Origin: Chloroflexi bacterium TSY
GTDB lineage: Bacteria; Chloroflexota; Anaerolineae; Caldilineales; Caldilineaceae
Length of the DNA: 64,000 bases
Reading direction: 5' to 3'
NCBI GenBank assembly: GCA_019217005.1
Contig: JAHBNG010000031.1
Location: forward strand, 73,085-137,084
Under the pieces are notes generated by a model. The model was not told the origin of the DNA and did no database searches. It worked only from the letters and a program-made list of their open reading frames with translations. The position numbers were made by a program, and so were the translations under genes. Positions 36,012 to 44,964 of the stretch are shown piece after piece. Within the stretch, counting starts at the first letter, position 1. Every line of letters starts with the position of its first letter.

Positions 36012-36077
36012 ACAACTGATTAAGGCAATCACCTAAATTCACAAGCCATTTCGGAATGATCCGTAAGGAAAACGAGA

Positions 36078-36998
36078 ATGAGTGCTGGTAAAGCAGACCC
36101 CATACGCGACACACAATCTAGTCCACTATCTGGCTCAGTGGCTACTGCGCCGCCCGGATTGATGATGCACAAGGTTCTCTACATCGGAGGCAGGGTGTTG
36201 TTGTATGTACTCTTGATCACCATTGGTGTGACTATGCTTTTTCCCTTGCTTTGGATGCTGTCCACCTCACTCAAAAATCCTGGCGAGATCTTTATTCTGC
36301 CCCCCAAGTGGATTCCGAACCCACCCCAGTGGAGTAATTATGTTAAGCTGTTCGAGGTTCTCCCCTTCGAACTCTTTGTCTTGAATAGCGTCAAAATCGC
36401 TGCACTGGCTACCTTAGGCGCACTATTGAGTTGTTCGATGGCGGCCTTTGCCTTCGCCCGCATGAGATTTCCAGGGCAGAACATCATCTTTGCGATAGTG
36501 CTGGCCACCTTAATGATTCCTTTTCACGTGACCCTTATCCCCCTCTTCGCTCTCTATCGCGACCTGAAATGGCTAGGCACCCACCTACCGCTGACTGTGC
36601 CCTTCTTTTTTGGCACTGCGTTTGGCATCTTTCTCATGCGTCAGTTTTATCTGACGATTCCCCAAGAACTGGTCGACGCAGCCCGCATTGATGGCTGTAG
36701 CTTCATCCAAACCTACTATAAAATATTCCTCCCTCTCTCCAAACCAGCCTTGGCGACTCTGGGCATCTTTACGTTTCTCGGCTCGTGGAACAACCTGATG
36801 GGGCCACTGATCTTCCTCAACGAGGTTGAGTCCATGACCATCACCTTAGGCTTGACGCTGCTCACTACTCAAGCGGGCGGGCGCTGGGAACTCATCCAAG
36901 CGGGCGCTGTGATCAGTATCGTGCCGATTATTGTGATGTTCTTTATTGGCCAAGAACACTTCATTCAGGGGATTGCGCGGACGGGGCTGAAGGGGTGA
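36078..36998 (+). CDS. Sugar ABC transporter permease, MalG/UgpE type
   Basis: A 306-residue inner-membrane protein with six hydrophobic segments after a polar ~25-residue N-terminus. MLSTSLKNPGEIF and the EAA loop QELVDAARIDGCSFIQTYYK mark the MalG-like family. It forms the transport pore with the preceding MalF-like permease. TAAGGA precedes the start. Its 3' end overlaps the convergent AAA ATPase gene by 38 bp. Confidence 0.92.
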   Translation: MSAGKADPIRDTQSSPLSGSVATAPPGLMMHKVLYIGGRVLLYVLLITIGVTMLFPLLWMLSTSLKNPGEIFILPPKWIPNPPQWSNYVKLFEVLPFELFVLNSVKIAALATLGALLSCSMAAFAFARMRFPGQNIIFAIVLATLMIPFHVTLIPLFALYRDLKWLGTHLPLTVPFFFGTAFGIFLMRQFYLTIPQELVDAARIDGCSFIQTYYKIFLPLSKPALATLGIFTFLGSWNNLMGPLIFLNEVESMTITLGLTLLTTQAGGRWELIQAGAVISIVPIIVMFFIGQEHFIQGIARTGLKG

Positions 36999-38781
36999 GC
37001 GGCGGCAACTTTCGTAGGCCCAAATAGGTTAATAACTCATCCAATTGTTCTCGTGTGGACCACAAAATTCCCTCCTTCTGGGCCAACTCCAGCGCATCTC
37101 GAGTTAGTCCTTCGTGGGCAAAGATCCACATCCGTATTGAGTTAGATTCATATTCCGTTTGAACCGCTTCTGCTTGCGCCATCAATTCGCGTAAGACGGC
37201 AGGTCCGATTTTGCGAGTTGTCACCCATTTGCTTTGACAGACCCACTTTTCGGTGCCAATGGCGGCCAACAGATCGATCTCTTGACCTTGGCCCAACTGC
37301 AAACGTACTCGATGACGGACGTAACTCAAAGGCCAGCCCATGGGAATATCGTCCTGACTATTGAATAACCGTCCGGGTAGCGGCAATTGGCTCTTATCCT
37401 GACTGTTGAGCAAGATTTGTCCCATGAAGACTTCGCCGAGATAGCCCTGATATTCCCGAATGCGCCGTTCCAGTTTTTGATATTGGAGTACGAGGTCATC
37501 TTGAACATCATTGGGATTTTGGCCTTCAACCTCGATGCGTCCCCACACTTTCAAGAAGTCCAATAAGATAGGGTCATCAATCTTGCGGAACCAACCGCCC
37601 AATTCTAGATATTCCAGCAAATCACCGCGGGATAGCTTCACTAACACATCGCGAATTTTGTCTAAGGAAACGGTCTGCCTTTCACGCTCGTACAGTACCT
37701 GCTGGATCCGCTCGAGACTAATACGTTCACCCTCCTCTAATGCTGAAAGATAGAGAATCCACTTGGTAATTCCATAGTCATTCAGACGCTCGATCCAGCC
37801 GTTGACCTGCTCATATAGTTCACCCCAGATAAAGCCAGAGGCAATATCGACGGCTAAGACGTTATTGATGGCTTCTTCGTCTATTAATGGTTTATTTGTT
37901 TCAGCTGATTGTTGGACAACCGCGTTGATATAAAATGGATTACCACCACAACGGTCTGCAATCACCGGAGCCATCACTTCCGGCACTTCCGCTCGATGGT
38001 AGCGGGCTGCCTTTAGCGCCAATTCGGCTCCCCAGTAGCCAGAGAGTGGATCGATTGGCTTGCTTCGAAAACGACCAAAGAGCGCTCCGCGTCCAATGAT
38101 TTCCCGAGCCAGAATGCTCATGGCAGAACCAGTCACAAAGTGAGGGCAGGTGTTTGATTCGACAGCTTCTTGCATATACCCAACGATGCTAAACTCATAT
38201 TGAGGCAATCGAGTATTCTGAAATTCATCGAGAAAGACCACAACAGTGGAATCATTCACATCGGACACCCGACGGGGAATCTCTAACGCATCTTGCTCTG
38301 GAATCGTCATCTGCCCGTCTGTCATTGCGTCGTACCAATAGAGAAGTCGGTCCAGGCTTTTGGGAAATGGATGGGATGCTCTAGCTGCTTCAACAGCGGC
38401 AATTAATTTCTTTTCAGCAATATTGTCCAGCACAAGTTCCGGTTGGCGGCTGTAGAAACCGACATAGTAGCGCATGAAGTTTTCCAGATATTTTATGGCA
38501 AATGTTAGCCGATCCGGTGCTTCATATGGAAAACTATAGTAGACGGGTACAACTGCGTCAGGATCGCTTGGATCCTGTTCAAAGAAAAGCCGATTGACGA
38601 CACGCCGAAAAATCTCAGTTTTGCCCATACGTCTTCGCCCCAGCAGTACAGTGGACATCGTGCGGCGCGTTGCTGCTTTCAACGCAATTTCGTAAAAATA
38701 GTCCAGAAATTCAGCGCGATCCGTGTAGACCTCTTCGGGCACCAATGATTTAATGATCCAGGGGGTGGCTTCTTTTGCCAT
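36961..38781 (-). CDS. AAA (ATPase_2-like) protein with C-terminal PD-(D/E)XK-like nuclease domain
   Basis: A 606-residue protein from ATG 38781, chosen over 38787 because AGGAG sits 8 bp before it. Walker A is GRRRMGKTEIF (~residues 45-55), Walker B VVVFLDEFQNTR (~184-195), matching archaeal-type ATPases of the STAND-related ATPase_2 group. The C-terminal ~110 residues contain GQEIDLLAAIGTEKWVCQSKW, an E/D-x...Q-x-K pattern of PD-(D/E)XK nucleases, as in DUF234-containing relatives. The tail after residue ~590 is antisense to the permease end. Stands alone; DNA handling or defence role is possible but unproven. Confidence 0.82.
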   Translation of the reverse strand: MAKEATPWIIKSLVPEEVYTDRAEFLDYFYEIALKAATRRTMSTVLLGRRRMGKTEIFRRVVNRLFFEQDPSDPDAVVPVYYSFPYEAPDRLTFAIKYLENFMRYYVGFYSRQPELVLDNIAEKKLIAAVEAARASHPFPKSLDRLLYWYDAMTDGQMTIPEQDALEIPRRVSDVNDSTVVVFLDEFQNTRLPQYEFSIVGYMQEAVESNTCPHFVTGSAMSILAREIIGRGALFGRFRSKPIDPLSGYWGAELALKAARYHRAEVPEVMAPVIADRCGGNPFYINAVVQQSAETNKPLIDEEAINNVLAVDIASGFIWGELYEQVNGWIERLNDYGITKWILYLSALEEGERISLERIQQVLYERERQTVSLDKIRDVLVKLSRGDLLEYLELGGWFRKIDDPILLDFLKVWGRIEVEGQNPNDVQDDLVLQYQKLERRIREYQGYLGEVFMGQILLNSQDKSQLPLPGRLFNSQDDIPMGWPLSYVRHRVRLQLGQGQEIDLLAAIGTEKWVCQSKWVTTRKIGPAVLRELMAQAEAVQTEYESNSIRMWIFAHEGLTRDALELAQKEGILWSTREQLDELLTYLGLRKLPPLTPSAPSAQSPE

Positions 38782-39004
38782 CAGCATGTCTCCTATCAGT
38801 CATCTATTCGATCTATTATAACACAACTGATACTTTCGTTGATACAGACACTTCGCTCCATAGAGTGGACAATAGCTACCCGTCAATGTTCCGATCGTGA
38901 TATAATAATATAAGCTCATGTGCCCTGCATGAAGAATATCCGACACACTCAAAATCAAGGAATATCCATGCCCCGCCAAAAATTCTGCAAGGAGTATTCA
39001 CCCA

Positions 39005-40159
39005 ATGACATCTAAGAAATATCGAGTCGCTGTGGTAGGAGGCGTTGGAACTTGGGGCCAGTTTTACCTGCAAGCCTACGCGACACATCCTCACTGCGAA
39101 GAAGTCATTCTCGTTGATCTTGCTCGTGATCGGCGGCAAGAGTTTACGGCACACTATGGAATCAAAACAGTGTACGACACGGTGGAGGAGCTTCTCACGC
39201 ACGAAGTGCCAGATATCGTTTCGGTGATATTGCCCGTGATCCATATCCCTGATGCCGTGATTGCTTGTGCGGAGGCCGGTGTCAAAGTGATCTCCTGTGA
39301 AAAACCAATTGCGGCGGGACTAGACCAGGCAGATGAGATGGTCCGTATCTGTCGAGAACGAGGAGCGATTCTAGGTTGTGGTACCCTGTTAGGGAATCCG
39401 CATCTGCAAGCCACCGCGGCATGGATTGGCGAAGGCAACATCGGGAAGCTGACTGCTGCCGCGATTCCTTTTGGCATTGAGCGCGAATTAACAGGAAATG
39501 GGTCTGTTCTTCTGACCATTTTGCGATTGCTCACCAATAGGGAGATCGAATGGGTGGAAGGCTGGACATTGCCTTCGGAACCTGGTTTTCGAGCAGAAGA
39601 AGCGACCGATTTGGAGGCTGATTGTTCCGGCTATGGCCGACTCGGGTTATCGGGCTGTATCATCTGTGAGATTCCAAAACCGCAGACGGGTCAAGGTTTT
39701 TCGGGCTATAAAGTTTCGGTTACAGGAGAGGCTGGACAGATTTACTTCTTCAGCGGTGCCAAACCAATCTTGATTCAGGGCAACGGCGCGCGCTCCTTTC
39801 CCGTATTTCCTAAATTCCTGAATCCACCACCCCCCATCTTGCGCTTTTCCTTTGCGCCCGTCATCGAACCCCTGATGCGTGCACATGATACAGGGAAGCC
39901 AGTTTGGCCCAGCGGTCATGACTTCCGGCAAGCATTAGAAATCGCCATTGCGCTCAAACAATCGGCGCATCGGAATCACGAGCGCGTCCACCTCCCACTA
40001 GAAGATCGCACGCTTAAACTCTATCCCCATCCATACCGTCTGAAAGGTGGTGATGTCTTTGGTTGGGGGACCGGTTTTGGCGGCGCTCATCCACCGAATT
40101 TGGATGAGCACACTGCTCATTTTGCACAAGTAATGAACTCAAGTAAAGAAATATCATGA
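39005..40159 (+). CDS. Gfo/Idh/MocA family oxidoreductase
   Basis: A 384-residue NAD(P)-dependent oxidoreductase with the Rossmann motif VAVVGGVGTWGQFY near the start and CEKPIAAGLDQADEMV (conserved Lys of the EKP motif) near residue 100. AAGGAG precedes ATG. It overlaps the next Gfo/Idh/MocA gene by 4 bp. Substrate is likely a sugar, inositol or sugar acid, given the adjoining sugar ABC and uronate-type genes. The extended C-terminal ~50 residues (DVFGWGTGFGGAHPPNLDEH) are unlike most family members. Confidence 0.88.
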   Translation: MTSKKYRVAVVGGVGTWGQFYLQAYATHPHCEEVILVDLARDRRQEFTAHYGIKTVYDTVEELLTHEVPDIVSVILPVIHIPDAVIACAEAGVKVISCEKPIAAGLDQADEMVRICRERGAILGCGTLLGNPHLQATAAWIGEGNIGKLTAAAIPFGIERELTGNGSVLLTILRLLTNREIEWVEGWTLPSEPGFRAEEATDLEADCSGYGRLGLSGCIICEIPKPQTGQGFSGYKVSVTGEAGQIYFFSGAKPILIQGNGARSFPVFPKFLNPPPPILRFSFAPVIEPLMRAHDTGKPVWPSGHDFRQALEIAIALKQSAHRNHERVHLPLEDRTLKLYPHPYRLKGGDVFGWGTGFGGAHPPNLDEHTAHFAQVMNSSKEIS

Positions 40160-41178
40160 TCCGCATCGGACTCATTGGCTGTGGCGGAATGGGCAACACA
40201 CACCGCGCAGCTATCCAACAGCTTCGAGATCGCGCTCAGTTCACGGCAGCGGTTGATCTGGACCTACAGCGAGCACGCGATACGGCAAATATTTTGGGGT
40301 GTCACACAGCTGCGACCGACTATCGCCAAGTCTTGGACGAAATCGACGCGGCAATCGTCGCTGTACCCCACCATCTTCATCATCCCATCGGTCTGGATCT
40401 GCTTCACCACAGCAAACATCTGCTCATGGAAAAGCCTTTAGCCAATTCTGAAGCAGAGTGCCTGGATCTAATTCAGGCGGCGCAGGAGAACAACGTCACC
40501 TTGATGGTGGCCTACTGCATGCGTTTTCATCCAATTGTCGTCGAAATGGAGCGTCTGCTCAAGGCGGAGACCTACGGCGACCTCTTTCAGCTTTCCATTT
40601 GGACGGAACAGCACACCCAAGGTGAGCCAGGAAGCTGGATGCATCGCGTCGAGACGTTGGGGGGTGGTCAACTCTTTAGCCACGGCTGTCACTATATCGA
40701 TATTCTACTGGCCTGGATGGGGCAACCTGTCCTTGGAACGCACATCGGTACCAATTTTGGCACACCTTGGATGGAGGCAGAAGGCACCTCCAACGTGACG
40801 ATCAAATTTAAACATGGTGCACTGGGTTATCATTTTGGTACTTGGGGTGCCAAGGGGACGCGCCTAAAATACTCATTCCACGCCCACTGTACTGGGGGTA
40901 TGTTGGAAGGTCAAATCAGCCAGGGACGCCTTCTATTTCATCGAGGTGCGCAGGAAGCAGAGACGGGACGAGAAGAATTGCTTTTTGAAACCGAGCCAGG
41001 CAAGCATGTACAGAATGAGTTGATGCATTTTGTCGAGTGCTTGGAAAGTGGTCGGCGTCCACTGACTGATGGCGTTCGTAGCTTGCAGAGTCTGCGCGTC
41101 ATTTGGAAGCTGTATGAAGCCGAGAAGCGGGGTGTTATGGCAGATTTACGAGGACTGGGGATTGACCGAATAAGTTAA
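40156..41178 (+). CDS. Gfo/Idh/MocA family oxidoreductase
   Basis: A 340-residue protein with IGLIGCGGMGNTHRAAI at the start, LLMEKPLANSEAECLDLI (catalytic EKP lysine) near residue 95, and the substrate-domain GGGQLFSHGCHYIDILLAWMG with conserved His near 175. The ATG overlaps the stop of the preceding paralogue (ATGA), so the two are translationally coupled and probably act in successive redox steps on one sugar, as in inositol or 3-keto-glycoside pathways; this is inference. Downstream is repeat copy 2. Confidence 0.9.
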   Translation: MIRIGLIGCGGMGNTHRAAIQQLRDRAQFTAAVDLDLQRARDTANILGCHTAATDYRQVLDEIDAAIVAVPHHLHHPIGLDLLHHSKHLLMEKPLANSEAECLDLIQAAQENNVTLMVAYCMRFHPIVVEMERLLKAETYGDLFQLSIWTEQHTQGEPGSWMHRVETLGGGQLFSHGCHYIDILLAWMGQPVLGTHIGTNFGTPWMEAEGTSNVTIKFKHGALGYHFGTWGAKGTRLKYSFHAHCTGGMLEGQISQGRLLFHRGAQEAETGREELLFETEPGKHVQNELMHFVECLESGRRPLTDGVRSLQSLRVIWKLYEAEKRGVMADLRGLGIDRIS

Positions 41179-41247
41179 CCCATAGACAAACCAGATAAAA
41201 CCCATACAAATGTGGAGTCGCCGTCCATGGCGCGCCATGTATGGCGC

Positions 41248-41460
41248 AGCATTCTCTAATGCGAATGAGCGGCATTCTCTATTACACGCAGTAGACATAA
41301 TCCTGCACTTCTCAGTCAAAACAGACTCGAGCGGGCCAAATGGTCCGAGATTCTCTACTGCGTCTTTTTTCGCCATTTGAACGCTCTACCTCTGAGAAAT
41401 CCTACTGCGTGTAATCTCTAACGCCGGATCGAGTCGAGTATACTCGCATTAGAGAATGCT
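41248..41460. repeat. Nested inverted repeat containing 135-bp cruciform copy 2 (41281-41415)
   Basis: The core ATTACACGCAGTAG...CTACTGCGTGTAAT (41281-41415) is the same 135-bp repeat as at 9888 and 54908. Here it is enclosed by a second perfect 17-bp inverted pair AGCATTCTCTAATGCGA (41248-41264) / TCGCATTAGAGAATGCT (41444-41460). The flank before it (41180-41247) matches the reverse complement of the sequence just after copy 3. Confidence 0.88.
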
Positions 41461-41675
41461 CCCTCCACAGATATAAGAAACATTTTGGATCGACGGAGGC
41501 TGTTCTTGACCTCTTCTGGGGAGTTCATGGCACTTCTTTGTCAACCCCCTGAGATCCTGAAGAGCCAAGAGATTGACACAGAACTTTTCGGACAAGTACT
41601 GAATGGAGGGGAAATGTGTTATCATACGAAATAACCGATCAACATACAATAGAGATTATAAGGATGAAGAATCTG

Positions 41676-41746
41676 GGACACGGATGAACACGGATTCGAC
41701 GGATTTTCTCTGAAATCATCCGTGTTTATCCTCAAAATCCGTGTCC
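41676..41746. repeat. Inverted repeat with internal echoes of its arm
   Basis: GGACACGGAT and ATCCGTGTCC enclose two further CGGAT/ATCCG units, giving a strong hairpin ~55 bp before the PLP-enzyme gene. The remainder of 41461-41800 shows no gene. Confidence 0.6.
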
Positions 41747-41800
41747 TAACCTCAATCCATGTAATGTCTAATGGAGCAACAAGTCATGAAGGAGTCGACC

Positions 41801-42922
41801 ATGAATATTTATGAAGAACTGGGCGTGCGACCGATCATCAATGCGGCCGGGACAGTAACACGTTATGGTGGTTCTTTGATGGCGGCGGAGGTTCTAGACA
41901 CAATGCGTGCTGCCTCACAACAGTTCTGTGTGCTGGATGAGTTGCACGGAAAGGTTGGGCAACGGATTGCGAATCTGCTCAATGTCGACGCGGCCTATGT
42001 CACATCAAGTGCGGCCTCGGGATTGGTTCTGACGGCAGCCGCCTGTATGGCCGGGAGCGATCCAGACAAGATCGCGCAATTGCCCGACACGAATGGCATG
42101 AGGCATGAGATCCTCATCCAGACGGGGCATCGCATCGCCTACGATCAGGCCATGCGGACGGCAGGAGCCAAACTGATCGAAATTACCGACGATGGAACGC
42201 CGCCCATTGCTGCGATGCAGGCGGCCATCAATGATAAGACAGCCGCCATCTTTTATTTGGCCCGCGTGGTGGATCAACCAGCGTCGATTCCGTTTGAGCA
42301 AGTGGTTGCCATGGCCCACGCGGCAGGCATCGCAGTGATTGTGGATGCCGCTTCAGAGTGCCCACCAATGACGACGCTCTCCCGTTTTTCAGATGCTGGT
42401 GTCGATCTGGTCATCTTCAGTGGTGGCAAGAGCTTGATGGGTCCTCAATCTACAGGCTTAATCATCGGTCGCCAGGATCTGGTCGCGGCCTGTGCCGCCA
42501 ACGGGGTTCCATTTGCGGCCATCGGTCGTCCCATGAAGGTCAGCCGAGAGGAGATCATTGCTTTTCTCAAGGCACTGGAACTTTATTTGGCCCGCGATCA
42601 CAAAGCCGATCAGCGACAATGGGAGAGCCAACTTGCGTACGTCGAACAGAATTTGCGTGACATTCCGTACATCACGCTCACTCGCCTTCCCCAGGTACAG
42701 ACCTATGCTGTACCGTGCCTCTCTATCCGCCCCGAACCACAACTGGGTATGACGCGTGACGAGATAGCGGAAGCCCTGTTAGCCGGTGATCCCCGTATTG
42801 TTGTCAGCCAACATCAAACGGCCGATAGCGTGGTGATCAATCCACATATGCTCCAATCAGGGCAAGAAGAGATTGTGGCCCAACAATGTCGGGCCGTGCT
42901 GACTGGTCGTGCGCAACAATGA
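41801..42922 (+). CDS. SelA-like PLP-dependent enzyme (aminotransferase/lyase family)
   Basis: A 373-residue PLP enzyme from ATG 41801, preceded by AAGGAG; in-frame ATGs at 41771 and 41786 are less well supported. The start NIYEELGVRPIINAAGTVTRYGG, the VTSSAASGLVLTAAACM loop and the PLP lysine in VIFSGGKSLMGPQSTGLI match the SelA/D-glucosaminate-6-phosphate ammonia-lyase-like subgroup. Neighbouring sugar oxidoreductases favour an amino-sugar or sugar-acid catabolic role over selenocysteine synthesis; no selB or tRNA-Sec is nearby. Confidence 0.85.
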   Translation: MNIYEELGVRPIINAAGTVTRYGGSLMAAEVLDTMRAASQQFCVLDELHGKVGQRIANLLNVDAAYVTSSAASGLVLTAAACMAGSDPDKIAQLPDTNGMRHEILIQTGHRIAYDQAMRTAGAKLIEITDDGTPPIAAMQAAINDKTAAIFYLARVVDQPASIPFEQVVAMAHAAGIAVIVDAASECPPMTTLSRFSDAGVDLVIFSGGKSLMGPQSTGLIIGRQDLVAACAANGVPFAAIGRPMKVSREEIIAFLKALELYLARDHKADQRQWESQLAYVEQNLRDIPYITLTRLPQVQTYAVPCLSIRPEPQLGMTRDEIAEALLAGDPRIVVSQHQTADSVVINPHMLQSGQEEIVAQQCRAVLTGRAQQ

Positions 42923-43098
42923 TGTGTCGCTTATCACCTAACCTGGACAAGGCCGCTTCGCTTCCAAGCCAGAACCAAAAGGATAGAATGATTGAGATGA
43001 TGCGCCAAATTGGCGAGATGATTGAGACGAATCGCCCTTCATCTCAATCATCTTATTCATCCTATCATTTCTATGAAGGATAACAAAGAGAGGGACAA

Positions 43099-43956
43099 AT
43101 GATAACAGACACCAACACATATAGCTACCGAGTTGTCGAGGGCTGGGGCCAAGGGCCAAATGGCCGCAAATTTGGCGGCGTGGTGCCGTCGGTGGCCACC
43201 GATTCCCATGACCGCGTCTACATCACCCGGCGCGCGCCCCCGGCCATGCTTGTCTATGACCGTGAGGGCCAGTTTCTGACGTCGTGGGGCGAGGATCTGT
43301 TCAAGAATCCTCACAGTGTCTGGATCAGCGACGCAGACCAGATATATGTGGCAGACGTCGAGGATCACACCATACGCAAGTTCGATACAGAAGGACGGTT
43401 GTTACAGATTTTGGGAACACCCGGACAGGTAGGGTCGCCCGGGATGCCGTTTAACAAGCCCACCTGGGCAGTTCTCTCCCCCACGAACGATCTATTTGTC
43501 TCGGATGGCTACGGCCAGTTTCGGGTGCATCGCTTTTCCGCAGATGGGACGCTACTGCACTCTTGGGGCGAGGAGGGCCAGAAGCCGGGCCAGTTTGCCT
43601 TGCCGCACTGCGTCCGGGTGGATCGACATGGACGGGTGCTGGTCTTGGATCGAGAGAACAATCGTCTCCAGATCTTTGATGCCGAGGGGACTTTTCTTGG
43701 CGAGTGGACGGATCTACAGGGGCCCAATGACCTCTACATTGATCAGGATGACATTGTTTACATTGCCGAAGCTCCACATCGCATTAGCATCTTCACCCTG
43801 GACGGAGAGCTGTTGGCGCGCTGGGGCGAGCAAGGGGAGGCACCCGGCCAGTTCGCTGACCACCCCCACGGACTGTGGGTCGATTCTCACGGGGATCTCT
43901 ACGTCGCCGAAGTCCCCTTTCTCGACAACCGATTGCAGAAGTTCACCCGGGTATGA
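43099..43956 (+). CDS. NHL-repeat beta-propeller protein
   Basis: A 285-residue protein built of about six NHL repeats (recurring units such as GREGQFLTSWG, SADGTLLHSWGEEGQKPGQF, DGELLARWGEQGEAPGQF followed by P-H-G/C-V-x-V-D). It resembles peptidylglycine amidating lyase-like propellers common in environmental bacteria. No signal peptide is seen, so it is likely cytoplasmic. It follows the SelA-like gene on the same strand after 176 bp that hold an imperfect hairpin (around 42987-43068). Activity unknown. Confidence 0.85.
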   Translation: MITDTNTYSYRVVEGWGQGPNGRKFGGVVPSVATDSHDRVYITRRAPPAMLVYDREGQFLTSWGEDLFKNPHSVWISDADQIYVADVEDHTIRKFDTEGRLLQILGTPGQVGSPGMPFNKPTWAVLSPTNDLFVSDGYGQFRVHRFSADGTLLHSWGEEGQKPGQFALPHCVRVDRHGRVLVLDRENNRLQIFDAEGTFLGEWTDLQGPNDLYIDQDDIVYIAEAPHRISIFTLDGELLARWGEQGEAPGQFADHPHGLWVDSHGDLYVAEVPFLDNRLQKFTRV

Positions 43957-44356
43957 AGTGGCTGTCACCTAGAGCGGCGATGGCGCCGAATTTGTGCCCA
44001 GCTCGTGAACCGAACCTCATCATAAGACGCATTTTGGATCGGCTGAGTCTGGTGCTGGTTGCGCAACAGAAAGGGGACAAATCCGTGCGAGGCTCTGCCC
44101 TAGTGCTTATGGGACGCTTGATGATCTGGGTGGGCAGTGCCACGCTCGCTGATGGCCTGGTCGAACGAGCGTGGCACAGGTCCCCCAAAGCGCCCAAGAC
44201 CGCTGAATCGTCAACCCTGAGCCTCGCACGTGGGTCAAGATAGTTTAGCCGCAGGTCCGATTCCAAATCGGACAATTGTCCAAGTTGCCCATCAAGATGC
44301 TTGGATCCAACTGGTTTACGGCACTTGTCACATTGCAAATGTGACCTACGAAAATT
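43957..44356. other. Gene-poor stretch with a hairpin and a lone palindrome
   Basis: No convincing gene. GTGCCACGCTCG (44137-44148) and CGAGCGTGGCAC (44166-44177) form a 12-bp hairpin that may end the NHL-gene transcript. GGACAATTGTCC (44270-44281) resembles the iteron core found at 49606-49638. Confidence 0.5.
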
Positions 44357-44835
44357 CTACTCGTTTGCGATGGCCAGCCGAACCTGTTCAGCTGCGTCCC
44401 GAAACACAACCTCTGGCTCTGCCTTCCCCTGAGAGACGAGTCGAATCGCGCCAAGGTTTCCGTAGAGCCGCCATTTGGGGGAGATTGGGCCAAGGCAGGC
44501 CGTTTTCACCCGTTGCGGCAAGCGGCGGCAATATCTGGGTCGTCGATCGCGTGGCGGACGGGCAAAAAGGTCGAGGGGCGCAACGCATCGGCGTCGAAGA
44601 GGGCCTGCATGGTCTCCTCGGTGGCCACGAATTCTTGTAGAAAGGTCTGGGCCAACTGTGAATCTTGGCTAAAGTGGCTCACCATAGAACCCTGAAGGGT
44701 CAACAATGGCTGTGCGTCTTGGGTTTCGCCTGGGAGGGACGATGCCACTGTGTAGGGGACGTCGGCCTCACGAAGCCGAGGAAAATTCCAGGGCCAGGTG
44801 AGAATCATGGCTGCTTCGCCCGACCCGAGTGCAAC
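44357..44835 (-). pseudogene. Remnant of a maltose-type ABC substrate-binding protein (3' part, two frameshifts)
   Basis: Three consecutive reading frames on the minus strand together reproduce the C-terminal third of a MalE-like protein: [20 protein letters not shown] and [17 protein letters not shown] (to ~44506), then LPWPNLPQMAALRKPWRDS (~44440-44500), then VVFRDAAEQVRLAIANE and TAG at 44357-44359. The 5' two thirds are gone, the break coinciding with the inverted-repeat element at 44830. The gene is dead. Confidence 0.82.
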
Positions 44836-44964
44836 GCACGGCGATAGCGCTGACTGGAACGAGGAATTTCAGGACGCCGTGCAATGCGCTCTACTCGCGA
44901 GAATGCATTGCACGGGTGCAAAAGGGCACCGATTGTCCAACTCGATCCTCACCCGTGCGTTGCA
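44830..44964. repeat. Nested inverted-repeat element overlapping the end of the ABC exporter gene
   Basis: Outer arms TGCAACGCACGG (44830-44841) and CCGTGCGTTGCA (44953-44964) enclose inner arms CCGTGCAATGC (44877-44887) and GCATTGCACGG (44905-44915). The right outer arm encodes the last residues of the ABC exporter. Confidence 0.65.

Noticed and set aside
43875..44640. ORFs on the + strand downstream of the NHL gene
   Set aside because: They are antisense to the MalE-type pseudogene or overlap the NHL gene and resemble no family.
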